From Catenovulum maritimum (GTDB lineage: Bacteria > Pseudomonadota > Gammaproteobacteria > Enterobacterales > Alteromonadaceae): a DNA stretch of 64,000 bases. The notes under the pieces are model-generated. The model did no database searches and was not told where the DNA came from. It saw only the letters and a list, made by a program, of their open reading frames with translations. Made by a program: the position numbers and the translations under genes. The DNA lies in the NCBI RefSeq assembly GCF_001050375.1, contig NZ_KQ130493.1, forward strand, positions 2,948-66,947, in the 5' to 3' direction. Each line of letters begins with the position of its first letter. The first letter of the stretch is position 1. Of this stretch, positions 10,601 through 19,477 are shown in pieces.

Positions 10601-12518
10601 AACTGATTTTACCTGTGTCGCAGTTGGGGATATGGCAGGGGATGTATTTGGTAATGGTATGTTGTTATCTGAGCATACTTGCTTGGTTGCAGCATTTAAT
10701 CACATGCACATTTTTATTGATCCAAATCCTGATGCAGCAAAAACTTATGTCGAGCGAAAAAAATTGTTTGATTCGGTCTCGGGTTGGGCTGAGTACGATC
10801 AAAAATTAATTTCTAAGGGCGGTGGTTTATTTGAACGTTCAGCCAAATCAATCAAACTGACAAAAGAAATTAAGGCCTTATTGGATACAGATAAAGATTC
10901 AATGGCGCCAAGCGAGTTAATTCATTGCATTCTACAGATGAAAGCGGATTTATTATGGAATGGCGGTATAGGGACTTATATTAAGTCAAGCAAAGAGAGT
11001 CACAGCGATGTTGGTGATAGAGCAAATGATAGCGTTAGAATTAATGGTAATCAGGCTAACTTTAAAATTATTGGTGAGGGTGGCAATTTAGGTTGCACTC
11101 AATTAGGACGGATTGAAGCAGCCAAAAAAGGTTGTCGGGTAAATACTGACTTTATCGACAATGTCGGTGGTGTTGATTGTTCGGATAAAGAAGTTAACAT
11201 TAAAATTTTACTGAATACCCTAGTTGCAGATGGCGAACTAACCTTAAAAAAACGCAACGAATTACTTTATAGCATGACAGCTGAAGTGTCTGAGATTGTG
11301 CTTAAAGATTGCTACCGCCAAACACATTCTTTATCTGTTACTCAGTCTAAAATAAGAGACCAGCTTAAAGAGCAAACTCGTTTTATTCATGGTTTGGAAA
11401 AATCTGGTTATTTGGATAGGGAGCTTGAGTTTTTACCATCTGATGATGATTTGGCTGAGCGCCAAGCTGCAGGTAAAGGCTTAACACAACCAGAATTATC
11501 AGTACTGATTGCTTATGCCAAAATGGTTTTAAAAGAGCAGTTTAATACACCTGAAATTACTCAAGAGCCACATCTAGCTCAGTCTTTGTTAGATTATTTC
11601 CCTAAAGTGTTAAAACAGAAATTTAGTAAAGCAATGCAGCAACACCCGTTGAAATCTGAGATAATTGCCACTCAAGTCGCGAATGAAATCATTAATGATA
11701 TGGGGCTAAATTTCGTTCACCGAATGTCAGAAGAGACGGGCGCGAACGCATCAGAAGTCGCGATTTGTTATACCATAGCGAAAGAAATTTTTGAGCTGCC
11801 TCAGCTTTGGAAAAAAATTGAAAGCTGGGATAATTTAGTGAGTGCGGAAATTCAATCGGAAGCTTTATTCCAGCTTCGCCGTACGGTTAGGCGCGCGACT
11901 CGCTGGTTTTTACGCCATCGCTCTAAGCTTAAAACTATACGTGAATCGGTTGATTTTTATAAACCTGTGTTTGATGAATTAAGTGAAAATTTAGATAAAT
12001 ATCTAGTTGAAGATGAGCATGCTAAGTTAATTCAAAATGCAGAAAAATTAAGCTCTGCAGGTGTAGATGCCGATTTTGCTAAACGCTTATCTTATATAAG
12101 TACGCTATTTTCTGTGATGGATATAGCCCAAGTGATCGAAGAGAGTCAACGACCACTGGCTTTAGTTTCGGATGTTTATTACAAACTTGGTTCCTACATG
12201 GAGCTTCATTGGTTCTTGGATCAAATTAATAAGCAACCCGTAGCTAATCATTGGCAGGCACTTGCCAGAGCGGCTTTTAGAGAGGAGCTTGATTGGCAGC
12301 AAAGGTCTTTAGCCGCCGTTATTTTACGTAGCTGTACAGACCACTGTAATGCTAATGATATGCTAAAATCCTGGGCAGAACAGCACAGTGAAATTTTGGA
12401 TAGATGGCGTCATATGCTGGCAGACTTTAAAGCGACTAGAAGCCATGAATTTGCAAAATTTTCAGTTGCGTTACGTGAATTGATGCTGTTAAGCCATCAT
12501 TGCGATACAATGAGCTAA
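7680..12518 (+). CDS. gdhB: NAD-dependent glutamate dehydrogenase, 180-kDa type
   Basis: A 1612-residue protein of the usual length for the large NAD-specific glutamate dehydrogenases (L-180 class, about 1600-1620). The enzyme oxidatively deaminates glutamate to 2-oxoglutarate and ammonium in the cytoplasm and feeds amino-acid carbon into the TCA cycle. The N-terminal half holds the ACT-like regulatory segments. The catalytic part is recognisable from about residue 800: VARGGLRWSDRREDFRTE, then VPVGAKGGFV with the catalytic-type lysine region, and the nucleotide-binding part with the GEGGNLGCTQ and DNVGGVDCSD motifs. The gene is alone between the permease and a strong terminator at 12572-12596. 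The symbol follows Pseudomonas usage. Confidence 0.95.
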   Translation: MTQLKNSPSVLLENVEKLINSKIDSKHVDLVNQLSRLIYRDISREDLTDRNDSDLYGAVVSLWHTLNDYDNAHPIINVFNPGLANNGWQSNHTVVEIVTADIPFLVDSIRLAFTHLNITSHWLLHQSIRLEHDKSKKISQISQNGQASKAHRTAVFMIEIDRQSCEQDLAKIKRSICAVIDQVTLAVEDWKAMVDKCKSIIKELDSLPDKIESSQISEAKAYLNWLIKDKYTFMGYREYDLAAVSGGYKLSRVQASSLGLMKASKGSDTRLLSELPSSAKAEALSQNLMILTKTNSKSVVHRSAYMDYVGIKKFDSKGKVIGEHRFIGLYSSDFYNDSALDIPLVQHKIKRVLGQTGFQTSSHAYKAIVNILETYPREEILHAKEDEIQQISLGIMQMQERGVAKLFIRKDIFGRYFSCMAYVPRDKYNTQLRKATQALFQRHLNSSEAVEFNTYLSESSLARTHYMVRVKNNNFDIDEHSIQNNMIELSKTWEDKFERCLMSHYGEEKGKAISQKYENAFSRSYKETELPSSALVDIAKLESLSDKNRLGMIFYRPQEAEKDSAQVRLKLFHRDEPIHLSDVLPMLENFGLRVIDERPYKVTANDGHVNWILDFSMQMRSGIGIDLETSREIFQQAFQQVWAGELEDDGFNRLVLQANVSGRESAILRSYAKYMRQIGTSFSQSYIEDTFAKYPDIAKQLIQLFVCRFCPETDFELPQQQELLSGIEAALDNVANLDDDRIIRRYVDMICATLRTNFYQAADNGSPKSYISFKLTPSSIPDIPKPVPHFEIFVYSPRVEGVHLRGGKVARGGLRWSDRREDFRTEVLGLVKAQQVKNTVIVPVGAKGGFVCKKLPESGGRQAFFEEGQACYRIFIRALLDVTDNIVKGEILPPKQVVRHDDDDPYLVVAADKGTATFSDIANSISEEYDFWLGDAFASGGSVGYDHKKMGITARGAWESVKRHFREIGINCQTTDFTCVAVGDMAGDVFGNGMLLSEHTCLVAAFNHMHIFIDPNPDAAKTYVERKKLFDSVSGWAEYDQKLISKGGGLFERSAKSIKLTKEIKALLDTDKDSMAPSELIHCILQMKADLLWNGGIGTYIKSSKESHSDVGDRANDSVRINGNQANFKIIGEGGNLGCTQLGRIEAAKKGCRVNTDFIDNVGGVDCSDKEVNIKILLNTLVADGELTLKKRNELLYSMTAEVSEIVLKDCYRQTHSLSVTQSKIRDQLKEQTRFIHGLEKSGYLDRELEFLPSDDDLAERQAAGKGLTQPELSVLIAYAKMVLKEQFNTPEITQEPHLAQSLLDYFPKVLKQKFSKAMQQHPLKSEIIATQVANEIINDMGLNFVHRMSEETGANASEVAICYTIAKEIFELPQLWKKIESWDNLVSAEIQSEALFQLRRTVRRATRWFLRHRSKLKTIRESVDFYKPVFDELSENLDKYLVEDEHAKLIQNAEKLSSAGVDADFAKRLSYISTLFSVMDIAQVIEESQRPLALVSDVYYKLGSYMELHWFLDQINKQPVANHWQALARAAFREELDWQQRSLAAVILRSCTDHCNANDMLKSWAEQHSEILDRWRHMLADFKATRSHEFAKFSVALRELMLLSHHCDTMS

Positions 12519-12571
12519 ATCTTTCATAAATTTTAGCCGGAAAATCGAAATTTCCCGGCTTAGTTATTATG

Positions 12572-12596
12572 AAGCCTCGTGAATCGAGGCTTTTTT
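12572..12596 (+). terminator. intrinsic terminator after gdhB, abutting pyrD
   Basis: An 8-bp perfect stem (AAGCCTCG with CGAGGCTT), a 5-base loop and a run of Ts. A second, weaker inverted repeat (AGCCGG at 12535-12540 with CCGGCT at 12555-12560) lies just upstream. The T tract ends one base before the pyrD ribosome site (GTGGGA, 12597-12602), so transcription of pyrD must read through it or start inside it. Confidence 0.9.
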
Positions 12597-12607
12597 GTGG
12601 GAAAAAT

Positions 12608-13627
12608 ATGTACCAATTAATTCGATCTTTTTTATTCACTCAAGACGCTGAGTGGTCACACGACGTTACAATTAAAAGTTTAAAGAAAACAGGTGGCACA
12701 CCACTAGAGTTTCTTTATAGTCAAAACATTCCTGATGCGCCGGTGGAACTATTTGGCTTAAAATTTAAAAACCCAGTTGGTTTAGCTGCGGGTTTAGATA
12801 AAAATGGTGAGTGCATTGATGCTTTTGCCGCTATGGGTTTTGGCTTTATTGAAGTTGGTACTGTGACACCTAAACCACAAGCTGGTAATGACAAGCCTAG
12901 AATTTTTAGATTACCTAACGCACAAGCTATTATTAATCGCATGGGCTTTAATAATAAAGGCGTTGATTATTTAGTTGAGCAAGTTAAAAACTCTAAATAT
13001 GACGGTATCTTAGGAATTAACATAGGTAAAAATAAAGATACGCCGAACGAAGAAGGGAAAAACGATTACCTGATTTGTTTAAATAAGGTTTATCAATATG
13101 CTAGTTATGTGACCGTTAATATTTCATCGCCTAATACACCGGGCTTACGTAGCTTACAATACGGTGAAGCTCTAGATGATTTATTAGGTGCAATTAAAAC
13201 CAGACAATTAGAATTAGCAGAAGAGCACGGAAAATATGTGCCTATTTTAGTTAAAATTGCGCCAGATATGGACGAAACTGAAGTCGAACAAGTTGCCGAG
13301 TCGTTAATCTCGAATAAAATTGATGGTGTAATTGCAACCAACACCACTTTAGAAAGAGAGAAAGTTAAACACTTAACGCATGGCGAAGAAGCTGGTGGTT
13401 TAAGTGGTGTGCCAGTTAGAGCGCAAAGCACTAAGGTAATTAAGTTATTAAAACAACACCTTGACGGCAAAATGCCAATTGTTGGTGTTGGTGGAATTAA
13501 CTCATCTGAATCGGCGAATGAAAAACTTTCATCTGGTGCTGATTTAGTTCAAGTTTATACGGGATTTATTTATCGAGGCCCAGAATTAGTAAAAGAAATT
13601 GTATCTGGACTTGAAACACAAGCATAA
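12608..13627 (+). CDS. pyrD: dihydroorotate dehydrogenase (quinone), class 2
   Basis: Oxidises dihydroorotate to orotate in pyrimidine synthesis and passes electrons to quinone at the inner membrane. The 339-residue protein matches the E. coli enzyme (336 residues) throughout: [35 protein letters not shown], the [11 protein letters not shown] active-site segment whose Ser is the class 2 catalytic base, and the IGVGGI-type FMN-phosphate site near the end (read here as VGVGGINSS). I chose the ATG at 12608 (MYQLIRSF) rather than the in-frame ATG at 12569. The latter lies at the edge of the gdhB terminator and would add 13 unrelated residues, and a GTGGGA ribosome site precedes 12608. zapC follows after 46 bases, the same order as in E. 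coli. Confidence 0.97.
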   Translation: MYQLIRSFLFTQDAEWSHDVTIKSLKKTGGTPLEFLYSQNIPDAPVELFGLKFKNPVGLAAGLDKNGECIDAFAAMGFGFIEVGTVTPKPQAGNDKPRIFRLPNAQAIINRMGFNNKGVDYLVEQVKNSKYDGILGINIGKNKDTPNEEGKNDYLICLNKVYQYASYVTVNISSPNTPGLRSLQYGEALDDLLGAIKTRQLELAEEHGKYVPILVKIAPDMDETEVEQVAESLISNKIDGVIATNTTLEREKVKHLTHGEEAGGLSGVPVRAQSTKVIKLLKQHLDGKMPIVGVGGINSSESANEKLSSGADLVQVYTGFIYRGPELVKEIVSGLETQA

Positions 13628-13673
13628 TCTTGTAACCTTAATATCATTAGAACTATAAATTTAACGGATAGGT

Positions 13674-14216
13674 ATGCTACAAGCAAAAGCGGACTGGTAT
13701 TGGTTTTTTGATGACGAAAGTCAAACAATACGTTTGAATACGACCGACTTTGTATTTGTGACTGCTTGTTGCGCTAAGCATTTATTACCTCACGCTGAGA
13801 GTACCGTTGCCTTCAGCGTTGATGATAATCAGGTATACACAGAGTTTTACGCTTATTTAGAAGATGAACTAAAGCTAGCAGAAGCCTTATGTGTGCAAAT
13901 TGCACTAAACGCTTTAGCTCATCTTAAATTCACCCAGTTTACTCAACCTAAAAGCTGGTATTTTGCGGTTCAAAATGGCGCAAATGAAATCACTGCTCAG
14001 TCCTTAGTCAGATTACAATCTGAGTTTGAGATTGGCCAATTTTTAACTCTAGAAAGCCAAGATGATTTTCCTGTGGTTATGCTGCTTAGTAAATCAATGA
14101 AATTAACAGAATCAAAATCACTCAGTCAATTCGACGTTATCAAGGTAATGAAAAATCGTTTCATTAGTTTATCGTCAAATAAAACCCAACAATCCTTTAA
14201 TTTATTTCGTGCTTAA
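13674..14216 (+). CDS. zapC: cell division protein ZapC
   Basis: A 180-residue cytoplasmic protein. ZapC binds FtsZ and promotes lateral bundling of its filaments at the division ring. The N-terminal DWYWFFDDESQTIRL, the middle LCVQIALNALAHLKF and PKSWYF, and the late FDVIKVMKNRF segment align with E. coli ZapC (DNWRWYYDEEHDRMML, LVLNALVAIRYLKP, PKSWHF, GDAIKIMNDRL). The pyrD-zapC order is conserved in gammaproteobacteria and supports the call. The stop lies only 2 bases before the NIF3-like gene, so the two are translated from one message. Confidence 0.93.
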   Translation: MLQAKADWYWFFDDESQTIRLNTTDFVFVTACCAKHLLPHAESTVAFSVDDNQVYTEFYAYLEDELKLAEALCVQIALNALAHLKFTQFTQPKSWYFAVQNGANEITAQSLVRLQSEFEIGQFLTLESQDDFPVVMLLSKSMKLTESKSLSQFDVIKVMKNRFISLSSNKTQQSFNLFRA

Positions 14217-14218
14217 AA

Positions 14219-14974
14219 ATGAACAATTTCGAATTAGAAAACTTTATTAATCAAGTTTTGCGTCCAGAAAAAATCCGAGACTATTGCCCAAATGGGTTAC
14301 AAATCGAAGGTAAGCCTTTAATTAACAAGATAGTGACAGGTGTGACGGCTACTCAAGCGTTAATTGATGTGGCAGTCGCTAAGCAAGCGGATGCCATTTT
14401 AGTCCATCATGGCTTTTTTTGGAAAGGTGAGAGTCCTATTTTAAAAGGGATGAAACGCAGCAGAATTAAAAGTTTACTCGCACATGATATCAACTTACTT
14501 GCCTACCATTTACCGCTTGATATCCACCCTGAATTGGGTAATAACGCTCAGCTAGGTAGTATGTTAGGGATAGATAAAATGGTGGGATTAGAAGCAAATA
14601 ACCCAACCAGCGTTGCTGTAAGAGGCGAATTTAATGGTGCGAAGAAGTTATCTGAAATCGCTCAGTTAGTCGAGGACAAGCTAGGCAGAAAACCTTTAGT
14701 TGAATCTGGTGGGGATTTTGAGGTGAAAACAGTAGCTTGGTGCACGGGGGGCGGCCAATCTTATATTGAACTCGCTGCAGAGCAAGGGATCGACCTTTTC
14801 ATTTCAGGTGAAGTGAGTGAGCAAACAATACATGTTGCTCGAGAAATGGGTATACATTTTATCGCTGCTGGTCATCATGCTACTGAAAGGTATGGTGTAA
14901 AAGCGCTTGGTGAGTATATTGCGGCACATACTCATATTGACGTTGAGTTCATCGATATAGACAACCCAGCCTAA
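14219..14974 (+). CDS. NIF3/YbgI family metal-binding protein (GTP cyclohydrolase 1 type 2 homolog)
   Basis: A 251-residue protein of the NIF3-like family (E. coli YbgI has 247 residues). Metal-binding residues are visible: VHHGFFW near residues 62-68, AYHLPLDIHPELGN near 95-108, and GHHATERYG near 219-227. These would form the di-metal site in the inner cavity of the usual toroidal hexamer. YbgI has been called a GTP cyclohydrolase homolog, but its physiological reaction is uncertain. It starts 2 bases after zapC. A small inverted repeat (about 14985-15005) follows the stop before the methyltransferase gene. Confidence 0.92.
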   Translation: MNNFELENFINQVLRPEKIRDYCPNGLQIEGKPLINKIVTGVTATQALIDVAVAKQADAILVHHGFFWKGESPILKGMKRSRIKSLLAHDINLLAYHLPLDIHPELGNNAQLGSMLGIDKMVGLEANNPTSVAVRGEFNGAKKLSEIAQLVEDKLGRKPLVESGGDFEVKTVAWCTGGGQSYIELAAEQGIDLFISGEVSEQTIHVAREMGIHFIAAGHHATERYGVKALGEYIAAHTHIDVEFIDIDNPA

Positions 14975-15130
14975 CCCTTCTTTTCATTCAGTAGGTTTGC
15001 CTACTGATGCAAATTTAAGTGTTAGGCTACGAAACCTGCACTTTGGGCTGATTTAGGGTTATAATGGTGCAATTCGGTATTATACCTTTAACTGCATATG
15101 CAGTGCCTAAATCAGCTCAGTGAAGACCTA

Positions 15131-16522
15131 ATGAAATCAAATCAAGTTTCTCGCAACAAGCATTCTCAATCTAAACGTAAATTTAAAAATCATTCAAAGC
15201 CAGAAAAGAGCCATAAACATTTGTTTCTCACTCTCTGGCAAGATTGGTTATATGAAGTTAGATATCTTTCTCAAGATAAGCCTTGGCCAGCGCTCGATCG
15301 CTGGTTAAAAAATTGGTTTAGACAACAAGAAAGATTACCGCTTGAGTTGCAATCAGAATTAAGTGCTGCTTGTTATGATATTTTTCGAGTATTGCAAAAA
15401 ATAGATTTCTTAGAAACCAGTTATCAGGCAAAAAACATCATCAGTGAAGTTGATAAGTGGGATTTATCTTGGCACTGCCAAGAAGTTGAAAACCACAGTG
15501 CGAGAGATTTTGTCGCTTGGTTTGGGATTTTATTTCCGGAGCATAATTTTGCGACGCAATTAACATGTGAAGCGCGTCAAACTTGGTACTCAAGCGAGTT
15601 TAAACCTAAGTGGCGTGGACAAGCCGATGCCGAATCAATTCAAGTGATTTTAAATGGCTTCCGACCGACTTGGTTACCTTTACTCGTGCAAAGACAGCTG
15701 ATTTCTAACTGGGATGATGGAAAGTTAATTGATTTTATTAAGAGTCAAGAAAAGACACCGCCACTTTGGTTGCGTGCCGATCCTAAATTGTATAACGAAC
15801 TGAAAACGTCTCTATATAAGCAAGGTGTTAAAGTTGCTTTAGATGACAATGGTTTGATGGCTGTTGGTGGTAAAGGGGTTAATCAAACTCAGGAATATAA
15901 ACAAGGCTTAATTGAGATCCAAGATTATGCAAGCCAGCAAATTGCGGCGGCTGTTATGGTTAAACCGGGACAAAAAGTGTGGGACGCATGTGCCGGCGCT
16001 GGCGGTAAGAGTTTAGCTATTGCGAGTAAAATGAATAATAAAGGTAGTTTAGTCGCAACAGATCTACAGAGCTATAAATTAGATGAACTTAAAAAGCGAG
16101 CTAAACGCGCACAGTTGCATAATGTCAGAGCTTTTGCTTGGGATGGTGAAAGTGCACTTAGGTTACCTAATGATGTTGCAAAGCAAAAAGGCTTTGACTG
16201 GGTGTTAGTTGATGCGCCTTGTTCGTCAGCTGGTACTTGGCGTAGAAATCCAGATGCTAAATGGCGCTTTAACCAGAGTGATACAGACGAGCTGGTTAAA
16301 ATTCAATCCGGTATTTTAGAGAATGCAGCTAAAGCAGTCCGAAAAGGCGGCTATTTAGTTTACGCTACTTGTAGTTGGCAAGTGGCAGAGAATGAAGCTC
16401 AAGTTGCTGACTTTATTGCAAATAACCCAGGTTTTGAATTAGTCGAACAAAAAATGTTAGGCGCGCCAGATGTTGATTCGGACATCATGTTTGTTGCAAC
16501 TCTAAAATTAAAGCAGGATTAA
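15131..16522 (+). CDS. RsmB/NOP family RNA m5C methyltransferase
   Basis: An S-adenosylmethionine-dependent cytosine-5 RNA methyltransferase of the Sun/NOL1/NOP2 group, probably acting on rRNA or tRNA. Visible motifs are the SAM-binding VWDACAGAGGKSLAIA, the motif IV active site DAPCSSAGTWRRNPD, and the motif VI ATCSWQVAENEAQV. The two conserved cysteines, in PCS and ATC, are the catalytic pair. The first possible ATG is at 15098 (474 residues). I prefer the ATG at 15131 (463 residues, start MKSNQVSRNKHS) because the extra 11 residues look like untranslated leader, but neither start has a good ribosome site. An N-terminal NusB domain is not evident, so it is not simply RsmB. The exact target is unknown. 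Confidence 0.88.
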   Translation: MKSNQVSRNKHSQSKRKFKNHSKPEKSHKHLFLTLWQDWLYEVRYLSQDKPWPALDRWLKNWFRQQERLPLELQSELSAACYDIFRVLQKIDFLETSYQAKNIISEVDKWDLSWHCQEVENHSARDFVAWFGILFPEHNFATQLTCEARQTWYSSEFKPKWRGQADAESIQVILNGFRPTWLPLLVQRQLISNWDDGKLIDFIKSQEKTPPLWLRADPKLYNELKTSLYKQGVKVALDDNGLMAVGGKGVNQTQEYKQGLIEIQDYASQQIAAAVMVKPGQKVWDACAGAGGKSLAIASKMNNKGSLVATDLQSYKLDELKKRAKRAQLHNVRAFAWDGESALRLPNDVAKQKGFDWVLVDAPCSSAGTWRRNPDAKWRFNQSDTDELVKIQSGILENAAKAVRKGGYLVYATCSWQVAENEAQVADFIANNPGFELVEQKMLGAPDVDSDIMFVATLKLKQD

Positions 16523-16621
16523 TGCGATTCGTTAATTCGTTTTAAATCTCAACTAATACAAGGAATAGCAAGGTGGAACTGACCTTGCTTAACTTGATTG
16601 AGCGGCTAAATTGACAAGTTT

Positions 16622-16867
16622 TTAACTCGTCAATTTAATAAATTTTTCTAGTAAGCTAACTTCATCTTCTTGGTTGTTTGGGTCTTTTTCGATGCAATCA
16701 ATAGGACAACAGGCGATGCATTGAGGCACATCATAGTGGCCGACGCATTCAGTACATTTATCGGCTGAAATCTCGTATATCTCTTCGCCTAAAAATATAG
16801 CTTCGTTGGGGCATTCAGGCCGACAAATATCGCAGTTGATACATTCTTCAGTAATCATTAATGACAT
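16622..16867 (-). CDS. yfhL: YfhL-type 2[4Fe-4S] ferredoxin
   Basis: An 81-residue ferredoxin. Cysteine motif one is C-x2-C-x2-C-x3-C-P (ECINCDICRPECP); motif two has the longer spacing CTECVGHYDVPQC followed by IACCPIDCI, which is the Alv/YfhL-type pattern. It would carry two low-potential 4Fe-4S clusters in the cytoplasm. It starts 8 bases downstream of trhP on the same strand, so the two form an operon. Since TrhP is itself an iron-sulfur enzyme of tRNA wobble hydroxylation, the ferredoxin may be its electron partner; that link is inference from adjacency. Confidence 0.92.
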   Translation of the reverse strand: MSLMITEECINCDICRPECPNEAIFLGEEIYEISADKCTECVGHYDVPQCIACCPIDCIEKDPNNQEDEVSLLEKFIKLTS

Positions 16868-16875
16868 AGTTTCAC

Positions 16876-18273
16876 CTATTTAACTGGGTACGCTAAATTC
16901 TCATTGCTCTCATTTTTAGCTGGGAAGGGCTGACGAGTATCTGAATTTTCAGGTAAATCACGGACTAAAATAGCAAATTCGGGTTTGATCTCATGTGGTA
17001 TTTTGATTAACACAGTGTGGCCAGAACCTTTAGCGTCAGTGATCATTTCCCCCTTGCGGTTTTGCATATGAGCTAGGTTAAATTTAAAGTTACCGTCAGG
17101 CGTCATTAGTTCTAAATCATCGCCTACTAAAAATTTATTTTTGACGGCTATTTCGACTAAACCGTCTGAATTACAGCTAATGACTTCTCCAACAAATTGC
17201 TGCTTGGTACTTACAGAGTGGCCTTGTTGGTAGTTTTGGTATTCATCATGCACATGCCTTCTTAAGAAACCTTCTGTATAGCCTCTATGCGCTAGGTTTT
17301 CTAATTCATCCATTAAATTAGGGTTAAATGGTTTACCTTTCACTGCATCCATAATGGCTTGTTTATAAACTTGTGCGGTACGGGCACAGTAGTAGAAAGA
17401 TTTGGTTCTCCCTTCAATTTTAAGTGAATCAACGCCTATGTCGATTAACTTTTGCACATGTTGCACAGCACGTAAGTCTTTAGAATTCATAATATAGGTG
17501 CCATGTTCATCTTCAAATGCTGGCATATATTCGTCCGGTCGACCTTGTTCTTGTAATAAGAAAATGTCTTGGCTTGGCTCGCCTGATCCTAAAGTGGGTT
17601 CAATCGATTGAGTTGGTATAATATGGCCATCCAGGTTTTCAGTGGCTGAATGCGCATTGTATTGCCAGCGACAAGCATTGGTACATGTACCTTGGTTAGG
17701 GTCGCGTTTATTGATGTAGCCTGATAATAAACAACGGCCAGAGTAAGCCATGCAAAGTGCACCGTGGACAAAAACTTCTAGTTCAATATCTGGACATTGT
17801 TGCCTAATTTCTTCTATCTCATTTATGGATAGCTCTCTAGATAAAATAACTCGTTTAATCCCTTGCTGCTGCCAAAATTTAACAGTGGCCCAATTTACCG
17901 CATTAGCTTGAACGGATAAGTGAATCTCTAACTCGGGAAATGCCTCTTTCGCTAGTGAGATTAAGCCAGGATCAGACATGATAAAAGCATCTGGTTGCAT
18001 TTGTACAACTGGACTTAGATCTTTTACAAAGGTTTGTAGCTTGATGTTGTGCGGCGCAATATTGTTGACCACATAGAATTTTTTATTCAGCTGATGAGCT
18101 TGTGAGATCGCAAGGGCTAAGTTGTCATGATTAAACTCGTTGTTTCGGACTCGTAAAGAATATCTGGGTTGTCCAGCATAGACTGCATCTGCTCCATAGG
18201 CAAAAGCGTACTGCATATTTTTAATTGAGCCAGCAGGAGAGAGTAATTCTGGGATAAAAGCTTTAGTAGACAT
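16876..18273 (-). CDS. trhP: tRNA 5-hydroxyuridine modification protein TrhP (YegQ, U32 family)
   Basis: A 465-residue protein of the U32 'peptidase' family, close to E. coli YegQ/TrhP (about 450 residues). TrhP makes 5-hydroxyuridine at wobble position 34 of tRNA in a prephenate-dependent pathway. The N-terminus PELLSPAGSIKNMQYAFAYGADAVYAG is the family signature. The HGALCMAYSGRCLLSGYI and GTCTNACRW segments (about residues 168-205) hold the cysteines expected to bind a 4Fe-4S cluster. The C-terminus contains the RNA-binding-like beta barrel. It is the first gene of a two-gene operon with the ferredoxin. The old peptidase name should not be used. Confidence 0.93.
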   Translation of the reverse strand: MSTKAFIPELLSPAGSIKNMQYAFAYGADAVYAGQPRYSLRVRNNEFNHDNLALAISQAHQLNKKFYVVNNIAPHNIKLQTFVKDLSPVVQMQPDAFIMSDPGLISLAKEAFPELEIHLSVQANAVNWATVKFWQQQGIKRVILSRELSINEIEEIRQQCPDIELEVFVHGALCMAYSGRCLLSGYINKRDPNQGTCTNACRWQYNAHSATENLDGHIIPTQSIEPTLGSGEPSQDIFLLQEQGRPDEYMPAFEDEHGTYIMNSKDLRAVQHVQKLIDIGVDSLKIEGRTKSFYYCARTAQVYKQAIMDAVKGKPFNPNLMDELENLAHRGYTEGFLRRHVHDEYQNYQQGHSVSTKQQFVGEVISCNSDGLVEIAVKNKFLVGDDLELMTPDGNFKFNLAHMQNRKGEMITDAKGSGHTVLIKIPHEIKPEFAILVRDLPENSDTRQPFPAKNESNENLAYPVK

Positions 18274-18517
18274 AGTGAACTAGGAAGTGAAGTTAAAAAC
18301 AATTGCGCATTTTAATCGGTTTGACTAAAGCAAAGTTTAATCTCGATCAAACTATACCTGTTCACCTAAATTTTTGATTTATATTTTACGTAGATAAAAA
18401 GTGCGCTAACAAGGCATGAATTGCCGCTATTAGTTTACTAGTAGCATAATTCATAACGCAGTTTATGTGCTTTTTAACCAGTAAAATTGAGCAATAATTA
18501 GGATGGATTGGTATTAG

Positions 18518-19234
18518 TTAATGATTGTTATCTAACTCTACAATGGATTGGTTAATTCTTTTCAATAATTCAGGTTTATTTTTCAGTGTCGCTTTTGATA
18601 AATAAATGCCAAATCCTTTTTCACTATGTACGATTTGTTTAAAGTTATGCATTGGTATTTTGTGATTTTTAGCTGAAGTTTCAAACACGAGTTGTGAAAT
18701 TAACACGGCATCTAAGCGCTTTTTTAGCAACATATTCGGTAAATTATCAATCTCAAGGGTCCCTTTAACTTTATACCCATGAGTGCTTAACCACACATGG
18801 GTATTACTTTTAAAGGGGGTTGAAACAAATCTTTGCTGTTTAAACTCTGCCATATCAGGTGTTAGCTGCTCAGAGTTTGGCATATACCAAACCCAACGAT
18901 TGATTAAAATGGGTTGAGAAAATTGAGCATGTTGATCTCTTACTGGGTTTTGTGTCGCTGGAAAAAAGCCATCTACTTTACCTTTAATTAGGGCATCTAG
19001 CGCTTTGCCATAGTTTCCGACTGGAATAATTTCGTATGTTATATTCGCATTGTTTAAAATCTTATTGACTGTGTGATAGCCAACGCCATCCCATTTGTTA
19101 TTGGTTTGGAATATATAAGGTGGAAAGATGGGGGCAGCTAATCTAATTTTTTTAGTTGGGTTGGCAACTGCGTGAGGGGCAGTTATTAATGCGAACAGCA
19201 TAGCTATTATTAGTTGGTATCTTATTTTTTTCAC
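18518..19234 (-). CDS. periplasmic substrate-binding protein, family 3 type
   Basis: A 238-residue protein with a clear signal peptide (MKKIRYQLIIAMLFALITAP, cleaved near AVA-N at about 24). The mature part starts KKIRLAAPIFPPYIF, with DGVGYHTVNKIL and ALIKGKVDGFFPAT, the layout of the extracellular solute-binding family 3 fold (amino-acid-type binding proteins). No permease or ATPase gene is adjacent, so it may act as an orphan sensor or receptor rather than an ABC subunit. The ligand cannot be told. The 243-bp gaps on both sides are AT-rich and carry its promoter and that of ydiJ. Confidence 0.8.
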   Translation of the reverse strand: MKKIRYQLIIAMLFALITAPHAVANPTKKIRLAAPIFPPYIFQTNNKWDGVGYHTVNKILNNANITYEIIPVGNYGKALDALIKGKVDGFFPATQNPVRDQHAQFSQPILINRWVWYMPNSEQLTPDMAEFKQQRFVSTPFKSNTHVWLSTHGYKVKGTLEIDNLPNMLLKKRLDAVLISQLVFETSAKNHKIPMHNFKQIVHSEKGFGIYLSKATLKNKPELLKRINQSIVELDNNH

Positions 19235-19477
19235 GCTACATATGCCATATTTGTCTAATATTAAATCGACCCAAAGTTAAATACCAAGTTGAGGCATTTA
19301 ATGATTCTGTTGTCGTATATTGCTTAATTTCGTAAAAATAATTTATTAATGGCTTATTTTTCTTTACTTTAGTTTAGATGGCCTTGTAATTTTTACCAGA
19401 AAATCAAACTATCAGTGCGCATTTTGAGTATTAATTGATATAATTCGTGCCCTAAATTTGCCAATTGATAAAGAAAT

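Noticed and set aside
10402-10809. 135-codon open frame inside gdhB
   Set aside because: Out-of-frame shadow of a strongly conserved gdhB region; no ribosome site.
12569-12607. Upstream ATG of pyrD
   Set aside because: It lies at the foot of the gdhB terminator, and the 13 extra residues have no counterpart in PyrD; ATG 12608 has a ribosome site.
13105-13470. 121-codon antisense frame within pyrD
   Set aside because: Antisense shadow of a conserved housekeeping gene.
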